Part shown: positions 46,556 to 55,374 of the stretch, piece after piece
Layout of the letters: every line of letters begins with the position of its first letter
How positions within the stretch are numbered: position 1 is the stretch's first letter
From: an uncultured Alphaproteobacteria bacterium
Lineage (GTDB): Bacteria; Pseudomonadota; Alphaproteobacteria; Rhodobacterales; Rhodobacteraceae
Assembly: GCA_902540655.1 (NCBI GenBank)
Contig: CACBNQ010000001.1
Coordinates: 1-64,000 of the forward strand
Reading direction: 5' to 3'
DNA length: 64,000 bases
The notes under the pieces: model-generated
Seen by the model: the letters and a program-made list of their open reading frames with translations, nothing else
The model's database searches: none
What the model was told of the DNA's origin: nothing
Program-made: the position numbers and the translations under genes

Positions 46556-49189
46556 TCAATCATCAAAAGTTAATGTCCTATTATTTCTTATTTCTCCCAC
46601 AACACTTCTTGAAAATAAGCCTCGGACCCTGGGTGATTTTTCAATATCTCTTAACGCGTCATTGATAGATTTCCATTTTACTCGTTCTCCATCCCGAACA
46701 GCACCTCTACCATCAACCAGTTCAATAAATTTAGCTTGAGCTTCTCTCGACAAACCAATTGCACTTTTTGTGAACATAAAATCTTTTCCAGAATATTCTT
46801 TAGGGTCATCTGCAATGAACTCTGCATCGTCAGCACTAAATTCCGGTATTTTTTCAGGCTTTACAAAATTATCGTAGTTATACCCATCTGGAAACCAATC
46901 CTTCCACTGAGCATTTTGGATTAATCTTTCTTCAACATTTAACCAATCACTTTTTTCGCCATTAAAAGATAATATCAATTCGTCCTTTGCTCTTGTCATT
47001 GCCACATAAAGCTGACACCCATATCGATATCTTTCATCTTGGTCTACATCTGCCGGAGGAAGAATATCTTTACTACAATTCAAAATAACCATTAGATCAA
47101 ATTCGTAACCTTTGGTCTGCTCCAAATCCGATAATACTAACCTGTCATTAATAGGTGTATCATGACCTTCCAAAAGTCGTAAGCCTACCTCAGTGGCAAA
47201 CCGCCTCATTTCAAAATGAGTGTAGCCAGCAATTGCTATGCAGCACCTCGAATTATTATCTTTGGTATATTCATTTATATATTGTCTGGCATAAGCAAAT
47301 TCCTCTTCAAGCGAATTTGCACTGTATATCCAGGGAGCACTTGAGTGACGATTTGCAAATTTTGGGTCAAGCAACTCTAGGTCATCATCTTGAACAAAGT
47401 CATCAACCAGATTTTCAAGCAAAACATGATAAGCGACCTCTAAGATTTGTTTCGTATTCCGGTAGTTTTTTAGAACCTTTCGTTTATTTGCATTATCTAT
47501 TTGAATACCCGCTTCCTTGAAATTTCTTTGCTTTGGAAGGACAGTTTGTGAAATATCTCCACAAAGAAACAAATTTTGGTTCGTATCTGCTGATCTAGCC
47601 AAAATTGCTAATTCTGTGGTTCCAAAGTCTTGCGCTTCATCAACAATTATATGTGTATACTTTGGCTCAAGTTGCTCTAAATATTTCGATAGTGCCGTAG
47701 TAAGCCCCAAATAGTCAATAATACCTACCGACTCCATTTTTTCTTCCCAAAGCTCTAGACCGGTTAGGATCTCTTGTTTGCTTTGTTCATCAAGACTTGT
47801 TCTTCTACCCTTCCTGCTAGCGTGTAAATAGTCACTCCTTTTATCCTTAAACCAACCACTGCGTATCCAATCGAACTCCTCTCTAATGTAATGTTCTGCA
47901 TTTACACCTCTTGCAAGTAAATTGCGGTGTACCCTCTCTAGCACTTTTGCATCATCATTATTATTTTTTTGCCGGTAATATTCACGAAAAACCTGGTCTA
48001 TGTGCTCGTCTAAATCATTTTTTTCTGAATAGTAGTTTTTTCTCTTTGGCTCAAACTCTCCAAGATACTTTTGAAATAAAGAGAATAGTGAATGTACCTC
48101 AATTACCTCAGAGCATTCCTTTTCTGGGTCCATATGCTCTAATAATTTTTTTATTAAGCCAGCAAGGCAGGGGTTTAAAGTAACCACCAGAATTTTTCTA
48201 TTTTTATCCTCTTGAGCTAGTCTAAAAGCACGTTTAATCGCTATGCAAGTCTTTCCGGACCCAGAAATGCCAGAAAGCTGTGAGGGGCCCTGAAAGTCTT
48301 CTCTCATTATTTTATCTTGGTCTGGATGCATAAATAGAAACCAGTCTTCCAGCGAACCATACTTTGAGAAATTATTGATATAGTCATTGTACTCTTCGGA
48401 GCCAATTCTAAGAACTTTAAAACTATCCCCGCTAACAACTTCTATCAAGTCTTCAGGGTCGACATCAGAAATCTCTTTTGCTTCGCCTACATGAAGCTCA
48501 ATTAAATCTTGTGCTGTCTCAACATCTTTTTGCAAAAGAGCATCAAATACGTCTTTAAGTAATAAGCCAAGCTCTTTCTTTTCGATACTTTTGCTTACCT
48601 CTATAAGTTCTTCGGGGGAACAGTTTGTTGTCACTCTGCTAATTTCCAAAACTGCAGAGCTTGGAAATAATTCTACAAATTTTTTAGCTTCATTTTTGGG
48701 AAGCCGGTCAAGTAAAGGTACCGATGCTTGTTGGTGGTCAGAAAGCCAGTCTGTGCCAGTCACGACGTCCTCCACAACATCGATACTTGGTTTTAGCGCC
48801 TTTATTTCGCCGTTTTTGTCCACAATTGGTGTGAAGTTCTTATTTTTATTGATCCATTTGTCTACACTGTCATGGTCACCAGCAAAGCATAAAATTATCA
48901 TTTTATCTTTTTGAACAGTTACTAACCTAGGAGCTTGTGGCCCCCCAAGTTCATACTTTATACAACTTTTAATTCTATTTTCACCGTGGTCCGTAACTTT
49001 TAAATTTCTAAACACATCTCTAGGATTTGTTTTATGTTCTTGCAAAGCGACTAGAACACCAGCAACTTTTTCATATGGTTTTTTAAACAAACTACCCTTA
49101 TTTCTAAAATCTCGTAATGACGAATGGAAATCTTTATATACAAGTGCTGCTTCCATAATTTTCTTCAACAATAGGTTATATTCAGTCAA
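46556..49189 (-). CDS. UvrD-like SF1 helicase with RelE-like N-terminal region
   Basis: SGISGSGKTCIAIKRA, HIIVDEAQDF, LCGDISQT, QLYVAMTRAKDELILS; N-terminal RLVTVQKDKMIILCFAGDHDSVDKWI resembles RelE-like domains. Confidence 0.85.
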   Translation of the reverse strand: MTEYNLLLKKIMEAALVYKDFHSSLRDFRNKGSLFKKPYEKVAGVLVALQEHKTNPRDVFRNLKVTDHGENRIKSCIKYELGGPQAPRLVTVQKDKMIILCFAGDHDSVDKWINKNKNFTPIVDKNGEIKALKPSIDVVEDVVTGTDWLSDHQQASVPLLDRLPKNEAKKFVELFPSSAVLEISRVTTNCSPEELIEVSKSIEKKELGLLLKDVFDALLQKDVETAQDLIELHVGEAKEISDVDPEDLIEVVSGDSFKVLRIGSEEYNDYINNFSKYGSLEDWFLFMHPDQDKIMREDFQGPSQLSGISGSGKTCIAIKRAFRLAQEDKNRKILVVTLNPCLAGLIKKLLEHMDPEKECSEVIEVHSLFSLFQKYLGEFEPKRKNYYSEKNDLDEHIDQVFREYYRQKNNNDDAKVLERVHRNLLARGVNAEHYIREEFDWIRSGWFKDKRSDYLHASRKGRRTSLDEQSKQEILTGLELWEEKMESVGIIDYLGLTTALSKYLEQLEPKYTHIIVDEAQDFGTTELAILARSADTNQNLFLCGDISQTVLPKQRNFKEAGIQIDNANKRKVLKNYRNTKQILEVAYHVLLENLVDDFVQDDDLELLDPKFANRHSSAPWIYSANSLEEEFAYARQYINEYTKDNNSRCCIAIAGYTHFEMRRFATEVGLRLLEGHDTPINDRLVLSDLEQTKGYEFDLMVILNCSKDILPPADVDQDERYRYGCQLYVAMTRAKDELILSFNGEKSDWLNVEERLIQNAQWKDWFPDGYNYDNFVKPEKIPEFSADDAEFIADDPKEYSGKDFMFTKSAIGLSREAQAKFIELVDGRGAVRDGERVKWKSINDALRDIEKSPRVRGLFSRSVVGEIRNNRTLTFDD

Positions 49190-49385
49190 ATATCGGGAGT
49201 ATAAGAATCTCCAAAAGATAGATATTTTAGTACAGCTTATAAACCTTTCTCAAGAAATTAATTATTATTAGCAATTTGGTGTTGATAAAATTTTATAGAT
49301 AGTGTATCTGGATAGGATCTTTCAATTAGCTAAAAAAAATGTGGCAAACCTCTTTGCTCATTGTTGCTATTGGAAGGATTAAATC

Positions 49386-49733
49386 ATGACAAACTATTCT
49401 ATTATTTCATATGCAGTGGCTGATTACTGCTTAGACGATATTAATGTAAACATTTATTTTGCGCCTGAAGTCTTAACCTGTTTTTTTAATGCAACCGAGC
49501 TCGCTTCGGAAGTGGCAAAAACCGGTGGAAAGTCAAAAATTTTCGGTGGTATATTCTCAATAATTAAAAGTCAAATTTCTCAATATCAAACTTTTGAAAT
49601 ATGGTATGACCTGATCGAATATAAGGGAGTACAATTAGTGTGGAAATCAAAGTTTATCAAAAATACAAAGACTATGCTTGTTGATGTCTTGCATTTTGAA
49701 AACAAGAAAGAAGAAAATGAGGTTTTTCATTAG
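49386..49733 (+). CDS. hypothetical protein
   Basis: Complete ATG ORF with a rho-independent terminator immediately 3'. Confidence 0.55.
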   Translation: MTNYSIISYAVADYCLDDINVNIYFAPEVLTCFFNATELASEVAKTGGKSKIFGGIFSIIKSQISQYQTFEIWYDLIEYKGVQLVWKSKFIKNTKTMLVDVLHFENKKEENEVFH

Positions 49734-49756
49734 CGAGGGTGTATTCCCTCGTTTTT
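49734..49756 (+). terminator. Rho-independent terminator
   Basis: CGAGGG-tgtatt-CCCTCG followed by TTTTT. Confidence 0.75.
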
Positions 49757-49763
49757 CTTTGTG

Positions 49764-50456
49764 CTACTCCGTCGTATTTCCTTTTACTATTGGAACTACC
49801 TCTTTTAATGCTTTATTAAATCCTGTTTCGTGTTTCAATAAGGTTGAACGATCCCATTTTAAATCATCGGAAAAACAATTTAATGACCAAAGAGGTTCAA
49901 TGCCCTTTGGGTTCACGTATCTGCTTGTATTAATATTTTGAAAATGCTGAGCAATTCTTGCCTCTTGTCTATGCTCAAATCCCAACATTTGTGTTGTTTT
50001 ACTTTCCCCTACATAACAACGATAGTTTCCTTGCTTCGGGTTAGGGCTTTCTATCAAGACAAAGTATACAACACCAGCACCGATAGGTTCTTTTACCTCG
50101 CTTTTCTTATATAGGCGGACTGCACTCCTTGCTTTTTCTAACCATGGAATAGGCCATAGTTTCTTCTCTTTAAACAGGTTTTGAAACACTTTAAACTTTT
50201 TATACTTTTTTCTTTTAAATCTGATCTTCGCTTCATCTAAAGCTAGTGTTGCCATCTCCAGTGCGGGGTGAGGCCGATCTAGTGAGAGAGAAATAAATCG
50301 TTCAAGATCAGGCCAACAAAAAGTTATAAATGGTCTGTCTAGTGTTAAATCTAAATCATCTTTCATCGGTTTTTTTCTGAAAACTCTCGTTTCATTTTCA
50401 TCATCAGGTAATTTCTGTTCATGACTTAAAAACCAGTTTTCATCGAATTGTGTCAT
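49764..50456 (-). CDS. GIY-YIG-like nuclease-fold protein
   Basis: GVVYFVLIE...YRCYVGESKT...EHRQEARIAQHF resembles the GIY-YIG core. Confidence 0.6.
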   Translation of the reverse strand: MTQFDENWFLSHEQKLPDDENETRVFRKKPMKDDLDLTLDRPFITFCWPDLERFISLSLDRPHPALEMATLALDEAKIRFKRKKYKKFKVFQNLFKEKKLWPIPWLEKARSAVRLYKKSEVKEPIGAGVVYFVLIESPNPKQGNYRCYVGESKTTQMLGFEHRQEARIAQHFQNINTSRYVNPKGIEPLWSLNCFSDDLKWDRSTLLKHETGFNKALKEVVPIVKGNTTE

Positions 50457-50553
50457 TTGAAAGCTTCCCCATTAAACATGGTAAGTTTACACAGAAAAAC
50501 TGTAAAAAGTTAAGACCTTTAAAAAAAGTTCACGTGCACTTTTTTTAGTGGAA

Positions 50554-50583
50554 AAAGCGCACCAAATAGTATTGGTGCGCTTT
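50554..50583 (-). terminator. Rho-independent terminator downstream of 50600-50797
   Basis: Perfect 12-bp stem AAAGCGCACCAA-atagta-TTGGTGCGCTTT; T-run on the minus strand. Confidence 0.75.
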
Positions 50584-50599
50584 CTGTTTTCATTCGTTC

Positions 50600-50797
50600 T
50601 TACCATTTTATCAATCTGATAAGATTATTTTTAATTTTCTGATTTTTCTTTTCGGTCTCTATCTGATCTATAATTGTGAGAGCCTCAATAATAAAGGGTC
50701 TAAGATTATCCACACTGTAAAGTAGTTTTAAACTTTCCCTAAGCTGATCTTTGTTTTTAAAAATATTTGTTTTAAATTTCTGATAGTGTTTTTGCAT
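50600..50797 (-). CDS. small hypothetical protein
   Basis: ORF ending just before a terminator. Confidence 0.4.
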   Translation of the reverse strand: MQKHYQKFKTNIFKNKDQLRESLKLLYSVDNLRPFIIEALTIIDQIETEKKNQKIKNNLIRLIKW

Positions 50798-50813
50798 TTA
50801 TATATTCCTTAAG

Positions 50814-51077
50814 CTAGTGCTGGAGTTCTTTTCGGTCTTCTGCATACATCATCAAGTATGCCAGCTCGTCTAAGCTTCGACCTCTGTTGTAAAAGAAGCG
50901 ATAAATCTGAGAATGCTCTTTTTTGGTATCTGATAAATCCTCCAAATGAGCCTCAAAAATTCGCTGAGCTTCTTCGCGAGGTGTTTCGAGTAAATACTTT
51001 ACATGAAGCATTGTTTCTTCATACATATCTTCCCAATAATCGGAAGCTGTGTATGTATCTTCATACTCATCACTCAT
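50814..51077 (-). CDS. small acidic hypothetical protein
   Basis: Complete ORF, MSDEYEDTYTASDYWEDMYEE... Confidence 0.5.
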   Translation of the reverse strand: MSDEYEDTYTASDYWEDMYEETMLHVKYLLETPREEAQRIFEAHLEDLSDTKKEHSQIYRFFYNRGRSLDELAYLMMYAEDRKELQH

Positions 51078-51081
51078 CTAT

Positions 51082-51273
51082 CTACTCAACGATCTTCAGT
51101 AATGGCTGTTTCTTTTTATTTTCTTTTGGTAACCATCTTTTGAAACGATTTGGATTGTCACCTTCTGGTACATACCATCTCTTAGCTTCAGGGTCCCATC
51201 GACCACCAGCTCCTTTACAGATATCTTTTTCAGAATATGGACAATTTAAGTAAACTCGTTCTTTATTTGACAT
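51082..51273 (-). CDS. DUF5710-like domain protein
   Basis: RVYLNCPYSEKDICKGAGGRWDPEAKRWYVPEG; start taken at internal M. Confidence 0.75.
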   Translation of the reverse strand: MSNKERVYLNCPYSEKDICKGAGGRWDPEAKRWYVPEGDNPNRFKRWLPKENKKKQPLLKIVE

Positions 51274-51322
51274 TGATTTCTCCTTTTTTTGTTCAGCGAA
51301 AGGAGAAGAAAATAAGGACATT

Positions 51323-51389
51323 TTAGTCTTCTTATTTTTTTCTTTCCTTTCAAAGTATTCTCAAGGAAAGAAAAAAATAAGAAGACTAA
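51323..51389. repeat. Perfect 27-bp inverted repeat, 13-nt spacer
   Basis: TTAGTCTTCTTATTTTTTTCTTTCCTT (51323-51349) / AAGGAAAGAAAAAAATAAGAAGACTAA (51363-51389), exact reverse complements. Confidence 0.95.
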
Positions 51390-51492
51390 TAAAGATGATA
51401 GCAAAAAAAAGCTAACGCTCTAATACCACACAAAATTTAAATAAATTGGGAAGGCATAAAAGATAACTAAATAAACTTTAAAGTCAACTCTA

Positions 51493-51678
51493 TTATTTTT
51501 TCAGTCTTGCTAAACTTTGCTTAACTTTTTCCAGAAAAGTCTTTTTAGTCTTTTTTTTATCTGGTGCCCTGATATCTATTTTGGGATTAGAAATTATGAA
51601 ACCACCCTTAAAGATCGGGTCATCTTCTTTTAACTCAACCCACTTAATTTCCTCTTTTTTTCTCATCTTCTTTGCCAA
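51493..51678 (-). CDS. small basic hypothetical protein
   Basis: Complete ORF only. Confidence 0.35.
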   Translation of the reverse strand: MAKKMRKKEEIKWVELKEDDPIFKGGFIISNPKIDIRAPDKKKTKKTFLEKVKQSLARLKK

Positions 51679-51809
51679 TAATGTTAAAACCTAATTGTTC
51701 TAATTTGGTTATTAATCTGTTTATTAACTTTTCTTCATCAGTATCTTTATTAATGCCTTCAAGAAACAAAAGTTGTTTTGAATTTTTTTTTCTATGTTCC
51801 ATGATTAAA

Positions 51810-52265
51810 TCAACCTATTGAGTTGAGTAATTTATTAAACCTTTGCCTTGAAAATAGACCAGCTTCTATAAAGTGTTTAGGCTGTTCAAAGGCCGTTTTT
51901 TCCTTAATAAATACAGAAAACATTTCCTCTAATGCTTCAACTCTACTCTTTCCATCTATATGTCTTTTGCAAACTCTACCGTAGGTCAGGTCCTGACTAT
52001 GCCATTTTAAATTCTTTAAGAGAGCAGCCCCATCTCTCAAATCATATCTTGGAAGACTAAAGGCAGTTATGGTCCAAAGACTGTCTATTGTTCCTCTTGT
52101 GCCAGCTGTTACCGAATATAAGGCTTCCTCTATAAGGTCCATGCCAACGCTAACAGTGTAACAACAAACAAATTTTGTATGTCTTGGCCATATTGCTGCT
52201 CCGCCCACTCCACTAAAACCATTAATAGGCCATGGAACAACTTCAAAAACTTTTTCTTTTAACAT
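51810..52265 (-). CDS. hypothetical protein
   Basis: Complete ATG ORF, divergent from the MerR-like gene. Confidence 0.55.
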   Translation of the reverse strand: MLKEKVFEVVPWPINGFSGVGGAAIWPRHTKFVCCYTVSVGMDLIEEALYSVTAGTRGTIDSLWTITAFSLPRYDLRDGAALLKNLKWHSQDLTYGRVCKRHIDGKSRVEALEEMFSVFIKEKTAFEQPKHFIEAGLFSRQRFNKLLNSIG

Positions 52266-52384
52266 GATGTTTCTCCGCTTTAGTACTTCTGACCCTATGC
52301 CAAGGCGTACAAGTTGGTATTTAAATGCCTAAAGTGGTTTTAACATATAAATGCCTTTTTTCAACAAAAATTTAAATACTTTAA

Positions 52385-52403
52385 AAAATGTCATTGACAT
52401 TTT
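52385..52403. promoter_or_regulatory. Palindromic operator candidate AAAATGTCA-T-TGACATTTT overlapping a TTGACA -35 box
   Basis: 9-bp perfect arms; TTGACA-N17-TACATT reads toward the 52453 gene. Confidence 0.55.
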
Positions 52404-52452
52404 AAAATGTTACTATTACATTAAAAACTGTAAATAACATTAAGGAACCATT

Positions 52453-53217
52453 TTGGCATCAATACAGAGTGAACAAAGCTGGATAGGCACTACAGAGGAA
52501 TTCGCATCATTATGCGAGGTCTGGCTTAAAAATAAAAATATTGGGAAACCAAACACTCAGGTGAGCGTAAGGCTTGTTCGGGACTATGTAGCTAGAGGTA
52601 TTTTATCTCGTCCTTATCCCAAAGGTAAAGAGGTAGTTTTTGCCTATGAGCATCTAGTACAATTTTTAGCTTGTCGCTACTTGCTAGAAGAAGGATACGC
52701 TTTAAAAAGAATAGCGGATGATATTCAAACATCTGGACTGGATGTTGTCTTAAGCTGGATACCTGGAGAGGCTACTGATAGGGCGATGAGCCTAATTGAC
52801 GAGTTCAAAAAAGGTAACATAGAACCAGAAGTTCTTGAATCTAGGGCAGAACTTCCATTTGACGAAGACGCTTCATATGATGAGCCCTCTTTATCGGCTT
52901 CTGCCCCCTCAAAAGCGCCTTCAAATTATCACGAACGCACTCGTAAACGGGCAGCGTACAAGGTGGATAATAATCCTGAATACTTTGATCAGTATTTTGA
53001 TGCCGTTAGAGATTTTGATAAAGACTTCACAAAAGTTATAAAACAAGACCTGACAGCAATTCAACTAAAGTCATGGCTCATTTTATTTATTGATAGATTA
53101 AAACTCGGAAATCTTACGATTGAAGAGGCAGAAGAAATTGGAGAGGCCATTAAGGCCGCTTTAATTAACCAGGCGAAGCTACCTGACAGAGATACTTTTA
53201 TGAAAAAAGAAAAGTAA
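52453..53217 (+). CDS. MerR-like HTH regulator
   Basis: SVRLVRDYVARGILSRPYPKGKEVVFAYEHLVQFLACRYLLEEGYALKRIADDI; TTG start. Confidence 0.75.
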   Translation: MASIQSEQSWIGTTEEFASLCEVWLKNKNIGKPNTQVSVRLVRDYVARGILSRPYPKGKEVVFAYEHLVQFLACRYLLEEGYALKRIADDIQTSGLDVVLSWIPGEATDRAMSLIDEFKKGNIEPEVLESRAELPFDEDASYDEPSLSASAPSKAPSNYHERTRKRAAYKVDNNPEYFDQYFDAVRDFDKDFTKVIKQDLTAIQLKSWLILFIDRLKLGNLTIEEAEEIGEAIKAALINQAKLPDRDTFMKKEK

Positions 53218-53313
53218 CGCCCGGAATAAAATTTAAAATTCTACCCTAACGCCAAAAAAAATCGAATTTTGGTGAACAGGAGAGGTTTGTTTAAAATTGA
53301 AAGGAGAAAGCAA

Positions 53314-54645
53314 ATGATAGATTTAAAAATAAAAGCGCAGAGACCCGCAATAATTAAGGGATATGAAAATGAGATTTATGCATTAGTTAAAGCGTCGGCA
53401 AGTGATAACGCAGAGCACTCGGAAAGTTTACCCCTCAATTTATCTATTGTTATAGATAGATCGGGTTCTATGGCAGGAGTCCCACTTGAAGAAGCAAAGA
53501 AAAGCGCCGCATATATAGTCAGTAAAATGCGGGATATAGATAGATTAGCTATTGTGACCTATGATCATAATGCACGAGTAATACTACCTTCCCAAAGAGT
53601 ACTTAACAAGGCTGCGATTAACGAGGTTATTTTTTCAATTACTGGCGGTGGAAGCACTGATCTTCATCAGGGATGGCTTGCTGGGGCAGAAGAGGTAGCA
53701 AGAAATAAGTCTGCAAACAGTTTAAACAGAGTACTTCTGCTTTCAGATGGAAATGCTAATTCGGGAGAGACCTCTACAGAAGTAATAAGCTCGCAGTGCG
53801 GGCAACTTGCTGACGAAGGTATCATTACATCAACTTATGGGCTTGGACATCATTTTAATGAACAGTTAATGATTTCGATGGCAAGAACGGGTCTTGGTCA
53901 GAGCTATTATGGAGAAACTGCTGATGATCTACTTGATCCCTTTCAAGAGGAGTTTGACCTTTTGATTAATACCTTTGCCTGGAATCTAAAACTTAAAACC
54001 GAAGCTCCCAACTTTGTAGATTTTGAATTGTTAAATAAATTCAAAGTAGCAGAGAATGACCATGCTTGCTGGCATCTTCCTGACCTCGCTGAAGGCGGGG
54101 AGGCCTGGGCCTTATTCAAACTCAAGGTAAATGATCTGAATGAAAATGCGAAAACTATAGAAGTTCTTCGATGTAATTTATCGTATGAAACGAAAGTCAA
54201 TGATGAAGTTAAAATTCATAATGAGGGACCGATAAAGCTTGTGTTGGATCGATTATCTCCTTCTGCTTTTAACGCCATTGCAGAAGATGAAGAGGTAAAA
54301 AGACGCCTTGATGAACTTACTATTGCAAATCTTCAAGAAAGAGCAAGAGAGGCATCTCTTAGGGGCGATTGGGTAAGAGTAGAGCAAATTATTGTAGAGG
54401 GACGTCGCGTTGCGGGTACTAATGAATGGCTCCAAAATAATCTTTCAGAATTAGCAGTTTTTGCAAAGAGACAACAAAGAGATCAATTTAGTAAAGAAGC
54501 GATTTATAGCGCTGATAAAATGAATAGGAGATTAAGCAGCTCAACCGAAATGCACTCAATGGACTACGATATGTCAGCTGAAATAGATAAGAAAGCCTAC
54601 CTTAGACGTAAAGTAAGTAGAGGAAAAAGAATGCCCCGCCTTTAA
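53314..54645 (+). CDS. von Willebrand factor A domain protein
   Basis: MIDAS motif NLSIVIDRSGSMAG, GGGSTDLHQGW, LLLSDGNANSGE; start taken at the ATG of MIDLKIKAQ. Confidence 0.9.
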   Translation: MIDLKIKAQRPAIIKGYENEIYALVKASASDNAEHSESLPLNLSIVIDRSGSMAGVPLEEAKKSAAYIVSKMRDIDRLAIVTYDHNARVILPSQRVLNKAAINEVIFSITGGGSTDLHQGWLAGAEEVARNKSANSLNRVLLLSDGNANSGETSTEVISSQCGQLADEGIITSTYGLGHHFNEQLMISMARTGLGQSYYGETADDLLDPFQEEFDLLINTFAWNLKLKTEAPNFVDFELLNKFKVAENDHACWHLPDLAEGGEAWALFKLKVNDLNENAKTIEVLRCNLSYETKVNDEVKIHNEGPIKLVLDRLSPSAFNAIAEDEEVKRRLDELTIANLQERAREASLRGDWVRVEQIIVEGRRVAGTNEWLQNNLSELAVFAKRQQRDQFSKEAIYSADKMNRRLSSSTEMHSMDYDMSAEIDKKAYLRRKVSRGKRMPRL

Positions 54646-54697
54646 GATTGGCAGAATAAATAAAGAGATAAAATAAAATTTCTCCTTATAATAAAAT

Positions 54698-55216
54698 ATG
54701 GTCAATAAAGAAATGATGCATCCCTCAATTCAGATATGTTCACTGGAGGCTGCACGTGAAGGCGATCTTTCCATATACAACGGTGTTATTACAATTGAGG
54801 ACACAACTATTGAAAACCCCTTTAGGATTTTGGATAAGGCGTGTCCTCAATTGGTCCTTCGATTTGATGATATAAGTACACCTGTAGACGATTGGATTGA
54901 ACCATCAGAAAAACATGTAATTTGAGCATTAAACTTTGCGGATACTTTAGGTCCATCAGCTTCTTTGCTAATACACTGTCATTGGGGAATAAGTCGTTCT
55001 TCGGGCATAGCTCTTGCTATCATTGCGAAAGGTTTAGGCAAAGGCAAAGAAACAAATTCTGTGAAACTGCTAGAGCAAATCAACCCCTATTGTCGACCAA
55101 ATGCGTTAGTTGTCTACCTTGCAGATGAAATATTGGAAAGAAATGGAGATTTATTTAAAGCGACAAGTAAACAGCTGAACCTTACTGGTTCCATTAAACC
55201 CACTTACAACTTTTGA
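54698..55216 (+). pseudogene. dual-specificity/tyrosine phosphatase-like gene interrupted by in-frame TGA (54923-54925)
   Basis: Two ORFs in one frame; second contains LLIHCHWGISRSSGIA (HCx5R phosphatase loop); only a TGA separates EKHVI and ALNFADTL. Confidence 0.75.
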
Positions 55217-55248
55217 CCCCAACATTACCCCCATTCTCTTTCCATTAT

Positions 55249-55270
55249 TCAAGAAGATACTTGATTTTTT
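55249..55270 (+). terminator. Weak rho-independent terminator candidate
   Basis: TCAAG-aagata-CTTGA followed by TTTTTT. Confidence 0.45.
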
Positions 55271-55374
55271 CAGCGCCTCAAGACGGTCAAAAAATTACCG
55301 CCTCACCCGTCATAGGCTTTCCTATCTTTGCGAAAAACTATCGGACACTTACATACTTTTCATGCCATTTACTG

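Noticed and set aside
50521-50546. Second hairpin AAAAAAAGTTCACGTGCACTTTTTTT as a separate regulatory element
   Set aside because: Likely part of a back-to-back terminator pair with 50554-50583; one mismatch in the stem and no further evidence.
54923-54925. Selenocysteine (UGA) in the phosphatase
   Set aside because: The TGA is upstream of the active site and not at the catalytic Cys, and no selenoprotein genes were seen; a nonsense change or error is simpler.
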